A stretch of 64,000 nt of DNA, taken from Polynucleobacter sp. es-MAR-4 (GTDB lineage: Bacteria; Pseudomonadota; Gammaproteobacteria; Burkholderiales; Burkholderiaceae). Below the pieces are notes generated by a model. That model saw nothing but the letters and a program-made list of their open reading frames with translations. It was not told where the DNA came from and did no database searches. The stretch spans positions 434,001 through 498,000 of the forward strand of contig NZ_JACVPF010000002.1 in NCBI RefSeq assembly GCF_018882055.1, given 5' to 3'. The position numbers were made by a program, and so were the translations under genes. This document shows positions 49,708 to 60,449 of the stretch, in pieces (the first letter of the stretch is position 1; every line of letters starts with the position of its first letter).

Positions 49708-50997
49708 ATGGACACTTTTTTTGATGATTGGCCCTTTATTGGCCAAGTCGCATTAGTCCTATTTTTACTAGCACTATCGGGCGTCTTTTCGATGGCCGAA
49801 ACCAGCATGCTTTCCTCCAATCGCCATCGACTGCGTGCAATGGCTAATAGCGGGAATGCTGGGGCTGCACTTGCTGAAAGGCTATTGAAGCGCATTGACT
49901 CACTCCTTTCAGTGCTGCTGATTTCCAACAATCTCATCAACACCATCCTGCCAATCTTGGTTACTGGTATTGCCTTACATATTTTTGGCGATAGCGGCTT
50001 AGTGCTATCAATTGCCACCTTGGTAGTTGCACTACTCATCATCATCTTTAGTGAGATCACCCCGAAAGTGATCGGCGCAGCCTTCCCCGAAAAGATTGCC
50101 AGCAATGTTGGCTGGTTCATCCTGCCTCTGACTTATATTCTCAAACCATTGCTTTGGTTCATTAATAGCTTTGTATCAGGATTAATGAAAGTCTCCGGCT
50201 TGCAAACCTCGACTGAAAATCGAGTTATGAGTAAAGAGGAGTTGCGTAGCTTAGTTTTAGAATCGAATCGCTTTGTTTCTGCTCATCATCGCAATATCTT
50301 GCTCAATCTTTTCAATCTTGAAAATATCTTGGTTGATGATGTGATGACACCTCGCTCCAAGATTGAAGTACTGGATCTCTCAAGGCCCATTAATGAAGTA
50401 GTCGAGCAATTAGAAACTTGTTATCACAACAAACTACCGGTATGTGATGGTGACTCTGAACGTATCGTAGGCATTCTTTCCGTTAAAAAAGCCCTCTCCT
50501 TACTAGGTAACGCAGAGCTTCATCACGAAGACTTCAGATGCTTACTAAATGAGCCCTATTTCATTCCGAGTGGAACACCTGTTTTGCAGCAGATGCAATT
50601 TTTCCAAGACAATCAACAACGCTTGAGTCTGGTTGTGAATGAGTATGGTGAAGTGCTTGGTTTAGTGACTTTTGAAGACATTGTTGAAGAGCTGATTGGC
50701 GAGTTCACCACCTCATTCTCCAATCTCTCGAATGACCCTCATTGGCTGGCTGATGGTACTTATCTTGCTAGCGGTACCGCCTCATTGCGCGATTTAAATC
50801 GCCTGCTGAAATTAGACCTCCCTCTTGATGGACCGCGCACATTGAATGGCCTCATTCTAGAAAAACTCGAAGCGATTCCTGACTATGATGTCAGCATTCG
50901 AATTGCTGGCGTAGTGATGGAAATTGTGCAGTTCGATGAGCATGGAGTAAAGACAGTCAAGCTATACCAACCCCTCAATCAATCAAATCAAGATTGA
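49708..50997 (+). CDS. HlyC/CorC family membrane protein (DUF21 + CBS pair)
   Basis: 429 residues from ATG 49708 (an upstream GTG 49654 would add 18). DUF21 membrane domain with about four helices in the first 190 residues, two CBS domains (about 210-330) with VDDVMTPRSKIE, then a CorC/HlyC domain (LIGEFTTSF onward). The family is linked to Mg2+/Co2+ efflux and resistance. Overlaps the PilB-like gene by four bases, so it is co-translated with pilus genes. Confidence 0.88.
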   Translation: MDTFFDDWPFIGQVALVLFLLALSGVFSMAETSMLSSNRHRLRAMANSGNAGAALAERLLKRIDSLLSVLLISNNLINTILPILVTGIALHIFGDSGLVLSIATLVVALLIIIFSEITPKVIGAAFPEKIASNVGWFILPLTYILKPLLWFINSFVSGLMKVSGLQTSTENRVMSKEELRSLVLESNRFVSAHHRNILLNLFNLENILVDDVMTPRSKIEVLDLSRPINEVVEQLETCYHNKLPVCDGDSERIVGILSVKKALSLLGNAELHHEDFRCLLNEPYFIPSGTPVLQQMQFFQDNQQRLSLVVNEYGEVLGLVTFEDIVEELIGEFTTSFSNLSNDPHWLADGTYLASGTASLRDLNRLLKLDLPLDGPRTLNGLILEKLEAIPDYDVSIRIAGVVMEIVQFDEHGVKTVKLYQPLNQSNQD

Positions 50998-52064
50998 TTG
51001 ACATACAGCATGACTCTCACATTATTCGAACCTGGCACGACATCACTGTTAATGCATTAAATCATCGGGCAACGGATATTCATATTGAGGCGAGATCTCA
51101 AGAAACAGTAGTACGTACGAGAATAGATGGTCGCCTCACGCTGCAAAACCAATACCCAATTGGATTACATGAGCGCTTGATCACACGCATCAAAATACTG
51201 GCACGCCTTGATATTGCAGAAAAGCGTTTACCTCAAGATGGACGTCTTGTGATTGGCCATGACTTTAGTCATCCCAACATTGATTGTCGTGTATCGATTC
51301 TTCCAACCTTACATGGTGAAAAAGCTGTTGTTCGTATTTTGCCAAGCCACCTAGAGGAGTTAGCACTAGATCAAATTGGACTATTGCCAGAGCAACTTGA
51401 AATTTTTCAAGAATCCATTAGTCAAACTAATGGATTAATTCTGGTAACAGGGCCTACCGGGAGCGGAAAGACTCGCACCCTGTATAGCTGTTTAAGCGAA
51501 TTGAACCAAGTGCAACGCAATCTTTGTACCGTCGAAGATCCTATTGAAATTCGTCTTCCCGGAGTAAATCAAGTGGCTTATCACCCAAAAGCAGGATTAG
51601 ACTTTCCAACCATTATTCGTGCACTTCTTCGCCAAGACCCGGATGTCATCATGATTGGTGAAATACGCGACACTGCAAGTGCACAACTTGCCATTCAAGC
51701 AGCACAAACGGGACACTTAGTTCTAAGCACCTTGCATACACGAAATGCTCTTGGCGCATTAAGCCGACTAAAAAGCCTAGGGATAAATCAAGAGTCTATT
51801 GAATCTTGTCTTCGTTGCGTCAGCTCGCAAAGGTTGATTCCAAAACGCTGCAAACATTGCAACCCCATACCCAGCGAAACACCTTGCGAACTTTGTAAGG
51901 GATCTGGCTATTTTGGTCGCATTGGCGTCCACGAGGTTTTGGGAAGCAAGCAGTTATTGGCACCAGATCAGGCCTTAGATATTTACTCAGCAGGATTGCA
52001 ATTACTGAAGTCTGATTTAGTGGATCAGGCGTCGCTGGATTCTGAACTTGGTACTTGGCATTAG
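50994..52064 (+). CDS. Type IV pilus/type II secretion ATPase, short form (PilB/GspE-like)
   Basis: 356-residue secretion ATPase. Seen: Walker A GPTGSGKTRTLYS, Asp box TVEDPIEIRLPGVNQ, Walker B LLRQDPDVIMIGEIRD, His box QTGHLVLSTLHTRNA, and a metal-binding CxxC...CxxC (CKHC and CELC). The usual PilB has about 560 residues; the N-terminal N1/MshEN part is absent here and the protein begins directly at the N2 domain. TTG 50994 is the only start near the previous stop (TTGA overlap). First of a pilB-pilC-pilD-like trio. Confidence 0.85.
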   Translation: MIDIQHDSHIIRTWHDITVNALNHRATDIHIEARSQETVVRTRIDGRLTLQNQYPIGLHERLITRIKILARLDIAEKRLPQDGRLVIGHDFSHPNIDCRVSILPTLHGEKAVVRILPSHLEELALDQIGLLPEQLEIFQESISQTNGLILVTGPTGSGKTRTLYSCLSELNQVQRNLCTVEDPIEIRLPGVNQVAYHPKAGLDFPTIIRALLRQDPDVIMIGEIRDTASAQLAIQAAQTGHLVLSTLHTRNALGALSRLKSLGINQESIESCLRCVSSQRLIPKRCKHCNPIPSETPCELCKGSGYFGRIGVHEVLGSKQLLAPDQALDIYSAGLQLLKSDLVDQASLDSELGTWH

Positions 52065-52069
52065 CCTTA

Positions 52070-53128
52070 ATGATTTTTAATAGAAAACTTAGCAATTCTG
52101 CGCAACTACATTTTGCCCAGCAGTTGCTCACCCTCCTTCAGGCCGGACTTCCCTTACTTAATGCTATCCAGCTATTAATTCAGTCTGCGCCAAAATCCTG
52201 GAAAATTTGGCTAGAAGATATTCGCATTCAGCTCCAAAACGGTAATAGCCTATCTTTTTGCCTCAGCACACAAGACGGAAGGTTTTCCCCAGAGTTTTTC
52301 AACCTCATTAGAGTAAGCGAAAGAACAGGAGACCTCAGTTTGGCACTGCACACAATTTCACAGCAACTAGAAGCTCAAATTGAGTTAAAAAGAAAAGTGC
52401 AGCAATCGCTAACCTACCCCACAATCACTTTACTCACTTCATTTTTGCTTGTACTAGTAATGATGATTTGGGTTGTCCCAGTATTTAAAGAGGTTTTTGG
52501 GAATTTTCAGGCTGAGCTTCCAGCACCAACCAGAATCCTTATCACCATTTCCACTACCACCCTAAATTACTTTCTAGAGATATGCTTAGGCATGTTTGTG
52601 ATGAGTGCAGGATTTGGATACGCTTGGCTCAAATCCTGCACGCTACAAAAATACTGCGACGCATTCTTATTTCGCATTCCATTTTTTGGAAACCTATTTA
52701 GACTAGCAACACTTGGTCATTGGTGTCGAACCCTAGGCCATTTGTTAGAGACTGGTTTACCACTCCCAGATGCACTCCGAGTTACTGCGCAATCCTCCAA
52801 TCACTGGGTGAGCCATGACTTTAGTGCAGAGATATTTAAACACCTCACCCGTGGCTGGCCTTTGGGAGATTCACTCAAACGGGCAGACCCGAGATCTCTA
52901 TTGATGGATGCAGAAACATTACTACTACTTCATATCGGCGCAGAAAGTGGTGTCTTAGCCGAAATGCTAAATAAACGCGCCAACACCCTAAGCTCACAGC
53001 TAAGCAATCAACTCAATGCACTCAGTCAAAGTTTCGAGCCCATGCTTATTCTTTTTGTTGGCGCCATCATTGGCAGCTTAGTCATAATCCTATATCTACC
53101 AATCTTTAATTTAGGGCAAATCGTTTAG
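52070..53128 (+). CDS. Type IV pilus/type II secretion inner-membrane platform protein (PilC/GspF-like)
   Basis: 352 residues from ATG 52070 (a TTG at 52055 is an alternative). Two GspF domains, each with an amphipathic part (LLTLLQAGLPLLNAIQLL, and LGHLLETGLPLPDALRV) and membrane helices near 130, 175 and the C-terminus (LILFVGAIIGSLVIILYLPIF). Works with the ATPase to drive pilin assembly. Ends one base into the prepilin peptidase gene start. Confidence 0.88.
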   Translation: MIFNRKLSNSAQLHFAQQLLTLLQAGLPLLNAIQLLIQSAPKSWKIWLEDIRIQLQNGNSLSFCLSTQDGRFSPEFFNLIRVSERTGDLSLALHTISQQLEAQIELKRKVQQSLTYPTITLLTSFLLVLVMMIWVVPVFKEVFGNFQAELPAPTRILITISTTTLNYFLEICLGMFVMSAGFGYAWLKSCTLQKYCDAFLFRIPFFGNLFRLATLGHWCRTLGHLLETGLPLPDALRVTAQSSNHWVSHDFSAEIFKHLTRGWPLGDSLKRADPRSLLMDAETLLLLHIGAESGVLAEMLNKRANTLSSQLSNQLNALSQSFEPMLILFVGAIIGSLVIILYLPIFNLGQIV

Positions 53129-53628
53129 TGGACCCCATAGCAAGCATCTGGATAATTAAATCTCCACTAATACTGGCCTTGATTTATCTAGCCTATATCG
53201 ATTGGCGCACTCTCCGCCTTCCAAATGCCATTACGCTTCCCCTAATTTTTTTAGGCCTTTCATTTAACTGGGCCTCTGATCTGCGCCTGACCACACCAAG
53301 CTTGGCATTCGTTGGTGCATTCCTAGGATATACAGTGCTGTGGACATTAAATGCTGGCTATCGTCTTCTAAAAAACCGTAATGGCATTGGCATGGGTGAT
53401 GCCAAGCTCCTAGCGGCTCTGGGCGCCTGGTTGGGCTGGAACTCTCTACCAGGCATCCTCCTCATTGCTACCATCACGGGAATATTGGGTGGCCTCGCCT
53501 GGCTTCAATGGCGCGGCCATCAGCTACAGCAAGCCTTTCCTTTTGGCCCCTTTTTAGTTATTGCTGGCATCATTGAGTTGTTATGGCCTCAACTCATTCC
53601 AACCTTCATTCTGTCCAAGTCAATCTAA
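53128..53628 (+). CDS. Prepilin peptidase (A24 family), peptidase domain only
   Basis: 166-residue membrane aspartic protease that cleaves prepilin leaders. Seen: first Asp in YIDWRTLRLPNAITLP and second in GIGMGDAKLLAALGAWLGW. The usual PilD has about 280 residues with an N-terminal Cys-rich methyltransferase half; that half is absent, so this form may not N-methylate pilin. GTG start overlapping the PilC-like stop. Its 3' end overlaps coaE by 46 bases if coaE starts at ATG 53583. Confidence 0.85.
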   Translation: MDPIASIWIIKSPLILALIYLAYIDWRTLRLPNAITLPLIFLGLSFNWASDLRLTTPSLAFVGAFLGYTVLWTLNAGYRLLKNRNGIGMGDAKLLAALGAWLGWNSLPGILLIATITGILGGLAWLQWRGHQLQQAFPFGPFLVIAGIIELLWPQLIPTFILSKSI

Positions 53629-54245
53629 AAGCCTTGAAGGGAGAAATTCCTTTAATTGGCCTAACTGGTGGAATTGGATCTGGCAAGACGGCAGTTAGTG
53701 ATTTGCTAGGCGAGTTTGGGGCCGGGATTATCGACACAGATTTAATTTCTCACCAAATTACCGCCCCCGGTGGAAAAGCCATCCCGTTGATTGAAAAGGC
53801 ATTTGGGGTTGACTTTATTGACCCCGAGGGCGCGCTTATCCGCTCCAAAATGAGGACCCTAGTCTTCGAAGACTCCAGTGCTCGTCAGGCTTTAGAGCAA
53901 ATCACGCACCCTTTGATTCAGCAGGAAACTGCTAAACAAGCCTTTGGGCTGGCTAAATCTGGAGTGCCCTACCTCGTTTTTGTGGTGCCACTTCTCATTG
54001 AGTCCGGATCTTGGATCAAGCTAATTGACTATCTCGTGGTCGTAGATTGCTCGGAAGAAACCCAAATCCAAAGAGTGATGCACCGCAACAATATAGCCCG
54101 CTCAGAAGTGGAAAATATCCTTAAAGCGCAAACCAGCAGAAATGCCCGGTTAGCAGCTGCTAATGCAGTTATTGAAAATCAGGGTAGCATGGATACACTC
54201 AAATCAGAGGTTCTCAGTCTGCACCAACAATTACTCAAAATTTAG
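53583..54245 (+). CDS. coaE: Dephospho-CoA kinase
   Basis: Last step of coenzyme A synthesis. It has 220 residues from ATG 53583; TTG 53634 would give 203, similar to E. coli (206), and no overlap with the prepilin peptidase gene. Seen: P-loop GLTGGIGSGKTAV, DTDLISHQITAPGG and VVPLLIESGSW. pilD-coaE-zapD is a classical proteobacterial order. Confidence 0.94.
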   Translation: MASTHSNLHSVQVNLKALKGEIPLIGLTGGIGSGKTAVSDLLGEFGAGIIDTDLISHQITAPGGKAIPLIEKAFGVDFIDPEGALIRSKMRTLVFEDSSARQALEQITHPLIQQETAKQAFGLAKSGVPYLVFVVPLLIESGSWIKLIDYLVVVDCSEETQIQRVMHRNNIARSEVENILKAQTSRNARLAAANAVIENQGSMDTLKSEVLSLHQQLLKI

Positions 54246-54280
54246 GAAGAGCCCCTAAGTTCGTCATAGAATATAGGCTT

Positions 54281-55033
54281 GTGATTGTCTACGAATACCC
54301 CTTCAATGAATTAGTTCGAAGCATGCTTCGACTGGAGTACTTGTTCGCCCGTTTCAATCACTTTCTCCGATCCGATGATCCTGAGTTACACCACAATGCT
54401 ATTGCGATGTTATTTGACTTGGGTGATATTGGCTCTCGAGGCGATATCAAGTCTCTGCTACTCAAAGAATTCGAACGTCAAAAATACGCTCTAAATGGTT
54501 TAAAGTCTTCCCAGAAGGTGGACCAAGAAGCGTTGACACAAACGCTATCTGAAATTGACAAAGCTGCCATGAACATCAATCAATCGATGGGCAAGCCAAA
54601 TTCTGCAATTACTGAAAGTGAATGGCTTAATGCCATTCGCACTCGATTAAATATTCCAGGCGGAACAAGTCCGATTGATTTGCCCAGCTACCATGCTTGG
54701 AAAAATACTCCCTCCACTCAACGTAGGGAGTTATTAGAAAAATATATTGCACCACTTTTACCTTGGCATGAAGCTTGCCAAATTTTCTTGAGATTGCTGC
54801 GTCAATCCGGGGAAGCCAAAGATGTTGTTGCACACCAAGGCTCATATCAACAAGCGCCATCTGGCAAGGTATATCAATTGATGCGCATCGCCGTTGAAGA
54901 CGATAGCCTCTTCTCAGAAATTAGCGCCAATAAATATCTATTGTCGATTCGCTTTCTGAAGATTGATCAAGATAAAAAACCGCAGATTATGAATGATGAT
55001 GTGCCATTCAGACTCACTCTCTGCCAGCTCTAA
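54281..55033 (+). CDS. zapD: Cell division protein ZapD
   Basis: FtsZ-bundling protein (formerly YacF/DUF1342). It has 250 residues, starting with GTG 54281 and the conserved YEYPFNELVRSMLRLEYLF, ending with ...PFRLTLCQL. In many relatives the small zinc protein YacG follows; it is absent here and a convergent NUDIX gene overlaps by four bases. FtsZ itself is encoded elsewhere in this window. Confidence 0.92.
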   Translation: MIVYEYPFNELVRSMLRLEYLFARFNHFLRSDDPELHHNAIAMLFDLGDIGSRGDIKSLLLKEFERQKYALNGLKSSQKVDQEALTQTLSEIDKAAMNINQSMGKPNSAITESEWLNAIRTRLNIPGGTSPIDLPSYHAWKNTPSTQRRELLEKYIAPLLPWHEACQIFLRLLRQSGEAKDVVAHQGSYQQAPSGKVYQLMRIAVEDDSLFSEISANKYLLSIRFLKIDQDKKPQIMNDDVPFRLTLCQL

Positions 55034-55449
55034 GTCTTTATTAGCATCCTCAGCTTTTCCAGCATTGGCCATGCAGCCGGCAATAAAGGCTCTACTGTTG
55101 GAAGTGCATCACTCAGTAATTGCCAAGATAAGGCCTGACCTTCACAGCCCTTAGGTACTCCATTCCATTTTCGAATGATGCTGACATGCAAACGGACATA
55201 AGCGTGTGGATAGTCATGCTCTAAAACAACCAACTCTTCGCTAGACTCAATATCAATTCCAAGCTCTTCTTGTAATTCGCGTTTCAGTGCCATGAAAACT
55301 GATTCACCAGCCTCTATCTTTCCACCCGGAACTTCCCAGTAACCTGCATAAGGCTTGCCTTCTGGACGCTGGCCCAGAAGATAACGCCCCTCTGAATCCA
55401 GCAGGACTCCAGCAGCTACCTCTGTTACAGGGCGATTGGCATCACTCAT
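55030..55449 (-). CDS. MutT-like NUDIX hydrolase
   Basis: 139-residue NUDIX protein. The Nudix box is GGKIEAGESVFMALKRELQE-E-LG, preceded by PYAGYWEVPGGK, the 8-oxo-dGTP diphosphatase (MutT) pattern, though other nucleotides are possible. Starts VTEVAAGVLLDSEGRYLLGQR like MutT. It lies 6 bp after the ATPase gene in the secA-argJ-ATPase-NUDIX minus-strand run. Confidence 0.9.
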   Translation of the reverse strand: MSDANRPVTEVAAGVLLDSEGRYLLGQRPEGKPYAGYWEVPGGKIEAGESVFMALKRELQEELGIDIESSEELVVLEHDYPHAYVRLHVSIIRKWNGVPKGCEGQALSWQLLSDALPTVEPLLPAAWPMLEKLRMLIKT

Positions 55450-55455
55450 GAATAA

Positions 55456-56316
55456 TTAAGCGGCATGCGAGCCAGCCCAGTGCTTGGCAAACTGCCAAGC
55501 TACACGGCCAGAGCGTGAGCCACGCTCCAAAGCCCAAACCAAAGCTTCAGCTCGAGCGCTCTCAATCTGGGCATCACTCAAGCCAAAGTGACGTAACCAA
55601 TGAGCAACAATTTCCAGGTACTCATCTTGCTTTGGTGGATAGAAAGAAAGCCACAAACCAAAACGCTCTGAAAGAGAAATCTTTTCCTCAACCACCTCAC
55701 CTGGATGAATCTCTCCATCATCACCATGGACATAACCCTCGTTGTCCTTCATATATTCAGGCAAGAGGTGACGACGGTTGGAGGTGGCATAAATTAAGAT
55801 ATTGTCGACTTGAGCTGATACAGAACCATCCAAAGCAGACTTCATGGCCTTATAACCAGACTCGCCATCCTCAAACGAAAGATCATCGCAAAAAATAATG
55901 AAGCGTTCTGGGCGATCAGCCAATAAATCCGTGATATCAGCCAAGTCTGCCAAATGTTCTTTTTCTACTTCAACTAAACGCAAGCCCTGGCCAGCAAACT
56001 CATGCAAACTGGCTTTAATGAGCGATGACTTCCCCGTACCGCGTGCGCCGGTTAATAAAATATTATTCGCAGGCTTACCCTGAATAAAGTTTTTCGTATT
56101 GTCACGGATCGCATCACGTTGACGATCAATATTTTTTAGATCTTCGAAAGTAATATCTGCAACATGCTTTACTGGCTGCAAAAATCCAATACTGCCGAAG
56201 ATGCTATCGCGACGACGCCATCTAAATGCAGTAGAGGATTTCCACTGCTCTTCAGTTAGCTGCTTTGGTAAAAAAGTTTCAAGATGGCTTAAGAGCTGCT
56301 CTAATTTTTCATTCAT
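55456..56316 (-). CDS. AAA ATPase (DUF815-type)
   Basis: 286-residue P-loop ATPase. Seen: Walker A LLTGARGTGKSSLIKA, Walker B-like FIIFCDDLSFE, and a sensor Arg/Asn region ATSNRRHLLPEYM. Matches the DUF815 family, of unknown role, found next to argJ and a mutT-like gene in beta-proteobacteria. It is 11 bp after argJ. Confidence 0.85.
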   Translation of the reverse strand: MNEKLEQLLSHLETFLPKQLTEEQWKSSTAFRWRRRDSIFGSIGFLQPVKHVADITFEDLKNIDRQRDAIRDNTKNFIQGKPANNILLTGARGTGKSSLIKASLHEFAGQGLRLVEVEKEHLADLADITDLLADRPERFIIFCDDLSFEDGESGYKAMKSALDGSVSAQVDNILIYATSNRRHLLPEYMKDNEGYVHGDDGEIHPGEVVEEKISLSERFGLWLSFYPPKQDEYLEIVAHWLRHFGLSDAQIESARAEALVWALERGSRSGRVAWQFAKHWAGSHAA

Positions 56317-56327
56317 TTGATGAATTC

Positions 56328-57563
56328 CTATGAACGGTAATCAGCATTAATGGAAACGTAGTCATGCGATAAGTCACAAGTCCACATTGTCTGTTGCGCT
56401 GATCCGCGCCCCAAGTCAATCTTGATGGTAATTTCTGGAGCCTGCATCACTCTCTGTCCATCAGCCTCTTGGTAATCAGGGTGGCGGCCACCATTCTTGG
56501 CAACCCACACATCACCAAGCCACATTTGCACCTGATTAACATCAAGGTCGGCAATGCCTGCATAGCCAATTGCAGCCAGAATTCGGCCTAAGTTGGGGTC
56601 ACTAGCAAAGAAAGCAGTTTTAACAAGCGGGGAGTGGGCGATTGCCTCTGCAACCAAGCGGCATTCTTCTTCAGTCTTGCCGCCATGTACATCAATCGTA
56701 ATAAATTTTGTTGCTCCCTCGCCGTCTCTCACAATCATTTGAGCAAGCTTGCGCGAGAGATCAATTAATGCGGACCGAACTAAACCATAACTAGCATCGC
56801 CAGTAGATTGGATCTGCACTGCTGACTGGCCAGTTGCCATGATGATGAATGAATCGTTCGTCGAGGTATCGCCATCAATCGTAATTGCGTTAAATGAGAG
56901 ATCAGCAATTTCCCGAGTCAGCTGAGTAAGCAAGCCTGGAGCAAAACCAGCATCGGTTGCAATGAACCCCAACATAGTCGCCATATTCGGATGAATCATG
57001 CCAGCACCTTTGCAAATTCCGGTGATGGTCACAAGTCCAGATGGAGTCTGTACAGTCATGGATGTAGCCTTAGGCTGCGTATCCGTAGTCATAATGGCTT
57101 CTGCAGCATCAAGCCAGTGGTCTTCGCCTAGGCTAGCAACCGCCTTAGGTAATCCAGATATCAATTTATCAATTGGAAGTGGCTCAAGAATTACGCCCGT
57201 TGAAAACGGCAGAACTTGTTCTGGATTGATCTTAAGTTCTTTCGCTAACTCAGCACAAGTTGCTAAAGCATCTTTCATGCCCAGCTCACCAGTTCCCGCA
57301 TTGGCATTTCCAGTATTCACGACCAAAGCACGAATCTCCCCTCTAGCACCATCGAGGGCCAAATGCTCTTTACAAACCTGAACCGGCGCAGCGCAGAATC
57401 GATTTAAAGTAAAAACTCCGGCAACTTGGGAGCCGGGAGCTAAAGTCATCACCAATAAATCCTTGCGATTGGCTTTTTTAATTCCAGCTTCACAGATACC
57501 CATCTGAAAACCTTTTACAGGTTTAAGTTGGTCTTTTTGGGGGAGTGGTAGATTAACTGTCAT
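56328..57563 (-). CDS. argJ: Bifunctional ornithine acetyltransferase / N-acetylglutamate synthase
   Basis: Recycles acetyl groups in arginine synthesis. It has 411 residues and autocleaves before a conserved Thr. Seen: [24 protein letters not shown] (cleavage site at the T of MATML), [10 protein letters not shown] and [15 protein letters not shown] [15 protein letters not shown]. Follows secA after 65 bp that holds a plus-oriented hairpin. Confidence 0.96.
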   Translation of the reverse strand: MTVNLPLPQKDQLKPVKGFQMGICEAGIKKANRKDLLVMTLAPGSQVAGVFTLNRFCAAPVQVCKEHLALDGARGEIRALVVNTGNANAGTGELGMKDALATCAELAKELKINPEQVLPFSTGVILEPLPIDKLISGLPKAVASLGEDHWLDAAEAIMTTDTQPKATSMTVQTPSGLVTITGICKGAGMIHPNMATMLGFIATDAGFAPGLLTQLTREIADLSFNAITIDGDTSTNDSFIIMATGQSAVQIQSTGDASYGLVRSALIDLSRKLAQMIVRDGEGATKFITIDVHGGKTEEECRLVAEAIAHSPLVKTAFFASDPNLGRILAAIGYAGIADLDVNQVQMWLGDVWVAKNGGRHPDYQEADGQRVMQAPEITIKIDLGRGSAQQTMWTCDLSHDYVSINADYRS

Positions 57564-57591
57564 GATCTGACAATTGTAGATGAGGCACTGC

Positions 57592-57619
57592 AGAGCTGCC
57601 GGGTCTGGCAGCTCTTTTT
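57592..57619 (+). terminator. Hairpin with T tract on the plus strand between argJ and secA
   Basis: Nine-bp stem AGAGCTGCC/GGCAGCTCT with a GGGTCT loop is followed by TTTTT on the plus strand. Both flanking genes are on the minus strand, so it would stop antisense transcription entering the secA 3' end; for the minus strand it is only a hairpin without T tract. Confidence 0.7.
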
Positions 57620-57628
57620 AAACTCTGT

Positions 57629-60394
57629 TTAGCTTAATGCGCCGCAGCAGTTCTTATACTTCTTGCCGCTGCCGCAGGTGCAGGGGTCATTACGACCAAC
57701 CTTAGGCCCAGAGCGCATAGGTGCTGGAGCAATTTCAATAGCCGCACCACGATCACCGGTTGATCCAGCCAACTCAAGGTCTGCATCGGCATGCTGATAT
57801 TGCACATCTGAGAGCTTAGCCAAATCTTCATTCATGGACTCAGAGGCTTCGTCTAACTCACTAGCGCTACGAATCTGTACTGTCATGATGCTTTTCACAA
57901 CATCATTCTTGATCACGTTAAGCAACTCACCATAAAGCTCGAATGCTTCGCGGCGGTATTCTTGTTTTGGATCTTTCTGAGCATAGCCACGCAAATGGAT
58001 ACCCTGACGCAAATGGTCCAAAGCAGCTAAATGTTCGCGCCAATGGGTATCTAAGCTATAGAGCAAGACTGAGCGCTCAAAGCCAGCAAAAGATGCACGT
58101 CCAGAAAGCTCTACTTTTGCATCGTAGGTTTCTTTTGCAGCCTCTAATACACGATCAACAATCTGCTCATCGTCCATAGACTCGGCATTTTCAACCCAAT
58201 TTTTCAGGTCAACAGCTAAACCCCAGTCGCTAGCTAATACATTCTCTAGGCCAACTAAATCCCATTGCTCTTCCATCGATTGCATAGGGACATATACAGT
58301 ACAAATGCCACGCAACACATCTTCACGTAAATTGGCAATCAGCTCACCAACATCGGCACTTTCGAGAACTTCATTTCTTAAGCGATAGGTTTCTTTACGC
58401 TGATCATTGGCAACGTCGTCGTATTCCAACAATTGCTTACGAATATCAAAGTTACGACCCTCAACCTTACGCTGAGCGGACTCAATCGAACGAGTCACCA
58501 TACCAGCTTCAATCGGCTCGCCATCAGGCATCTTGAGACGATCCATAACTGCGCGCAGACGATCGCCAGCAAAGATGCGCAAGAGAGAGTCATCTAAAGA
58601 AAGATAGAAGCGAGAAGAACCTGAGTCACCTTGACGACCAGCGCGACCACGAAGCTGATTATCAATACGTCGGCTCTCGTGGCGCTCTGTACCAATAATG
58701 TGCAAACCGCCAGCAGTCAATACTTGATCATGCAGGCTTTGCCACTCGTCCTGCAAAGTCTTAATCTTGGCTGCTTTTTCTGCATCTGAAAGGGCAGCAT
58801 CTGCCTCAATTAAAGAGGATTGTTTACCAACGTTGCCACCTAAAACAATATCTGTTCCACGACCAGCCATATTGGTAGCAATGGTAATCATCTTTGGTCT
58901 GCCAGCCTGCGCAATGATTTCTGCTTCGCGAGCATGTTGCTTCGCATTCAAAACCTGATGAGGTAATTGACGTTGATCCAGTAAACCAGCAATTAATTCT
59001 GAGTTCTCAATTGAGGTTGTACCAACCAATACAGGCTGACCGCGCTTGTAGCAATCCTCAATATCCTTGATCACTGCGTCATAACGCTCACGTGATGTCT
59101 TATAGATCTGATCTTGGCGATCTTTTCTTTGGCTGATCCGATTTGGAGGGATGACCACCGTTTCAAGGTTATAAATCTCCTTGAACTCATAAGCTTCAGT
59201 ATCAGCGGTACCAGTCATACCAGCCAACTTGCCGTACATACGGAAGTAGTTCTGGAAAGTAATTGTGGCTAAAGTTTGATTCTCATTCTGAATCTGCACA
59301 CCTTCTTTAGCTTCAACAGCCTGATGTAAGCCATCGGACCAACGGCGACCCTGCATTAAGCGGCCTGTGAACTCATCAACAATAATGACTTCGCCATTCT
59401 GAACAACATACTGTTGATCACGGTTGTACAGAGTATGCGCGCGCAATGCTGCATACACGTGATGCATCAAGGTAATATTTTGTGGGGCATACAAGGAGTC
59501 GCCGTCATTCAATGCACCAAGCTCAACTAAAACTGTCTCAGCTTTGTCATGACCACGCTCTGTTAAATAAACCTGCTGAGACTTTTCATCAACCCAGTAA
59601 TCGCCTGGCTTTTCAACGCCAGTACCATCTGCTTTTTCTTCGCCGATTTGACGTTCCAAGTAAGCAGGCAATGCATTGATCTTGATATATAAATCAGTGT
59701 GGTCTTCAGCCTGACCAGAAATGATTAATGGCGTACGCGCCTCATCAATGAGAATAGAGTCAACCTCGTCAACAATCGCATAAGCTAAACCACGTTGAAC
59801 ACGTTGGCCCAAATCTTGCACCATGTTGTCACGGAGGTAATCAAAGCCAAACTCATTATTAGTACCGTAGGTGATATCTGCCGCATAAGCTTCTTGCTTA
59901 GTGTTGTGATCCATCTGGGATAGATTGACACCGACCTTCATGCCTAAGAAGTTATAGAGCGTTGACATCCACTCAGCATCTCGCTGAGCCAAGTAATCAT
60001 TTACTGTAATGACGTGAACGCCCTTACCGGTTAAGGCATTTAAATATACGGGCAGCGTAGCGGTTAAGGTCTTACCTTCACCGGTCCCCATTTCAGCAAT
60101 TTTTCCTTGATGTAATGCAAGACCACCCATCATCTGTGCATCAAAATGGCGCATCTTCATCACCCGTGAGCTCGCCTCACGAACTACAGCAAAAGCCTCT
60201 GGAGCAATATCATCTAATGACTCGCCAGCAGCCAAACGTGACTTGAACTCAGCAGTTTTTGCTTGCAATGCGGCATCATCCAAAGCTTGCAGGCTAGACT
60301 CGAAAGCGCTAACTTTGGCAACCACTTTGCGATACTGTTTTAAGAGGCGGTCGTTACGACTGCCGACCAGGGTTTTAAGAAGACCGATTACCAT
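57629..60394 (-). CDS. secA: Preprotein translocase ATPase SecA
   Basis: Motor that pushes unfolded proteins through SecYEG. It has 921 residues. Seen: [29 protein letters not shown] with Walker [41 protein letters not shown], and the zinc-binding tail [14 protein letters not shown]. Start ATG 60394 is natural. First gene of secA-argJ-ATPase-NUDIX. Confidence 0.97.
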   Translation of the reverse strand: MVIGLLKTLVGSRNDRLLKQYRKVVAKVSAFESSLQALDDAALQAKTAEFKSRLAAGESLDDIAPEAFAVVREASSRVMKMRHFDAQMMGGLALHQGKIAEMGTGEGKTLTATLPVYLNALTGKGVHVITVNDYLAQRDAEWMSTLYNFLGMKVGVNLSQMDHNTKQEAYAADITYGTNNEFGFDYLRDNMVQDLGQRVQRGLAYAIVDEVDSILIDEARTPLIISGQAEDHTDLYIKINALPAYLERQIGEEKADGTGVEKPGDYWVDEKSQQVYLTERGHDKAETVLVELGALNDGDSLYAPQNITLMHHVYAALRAHTLYNRDQQYVVQNGEVIIVDEFTGRLMQGRRWSDGLHQAVEAKEGVQIQNENQTLATITFQNYFRMYGKLAGMTGTADTEAYEFKEIYNLETVVIPPNRISQRKDRQDQIYKTSRERYDAVIKDIEDCYKRGQPVLVGTTSIENSELIAGLLDQRQLPHQVLNAKQHAREAEIIAQAGRPKMITIATNMAGRGTDIVLGGNVGKQSSLIEADAALSDAEKAAKIKTLQDEWQSLHDQVLTAGGLHIIGTERHESRRIDNQLRGRAGRQGDSGSSRFYLSLDDSLLRIFAGDRLRAVMDRLKMPDGEPIEAGMVTRSIESAQRKVEGRNFDIRKQLLEYDDVANDQRKETYRLRNEVLESADVGELIANLREDVLRGICTVYVPMQSMEEQWDLVGLENVLASDWGLAVDLKNWVENAESMDDEQIVDRVLEAAKETYDAKVELSGRASFAGFERSVLLYSLDTHWREHLAALDHLRQGIHLRGYAQKDPKQEYRREAFELYGELLNVIKNDVVKSIMTVQIRSASELDEASESMNEDLAKLSDVQYQHADADLELAGSTGDRGAAIEIAPAPMRSGPKVGRNDPCTCGSGKKYKNCCGALS

Positions 60395-60449
60395 GGGATA
60401 TTGAAGTAAATTAAGACCTTGAGTTTATCACCCGCACCCTCTTTTTTAT

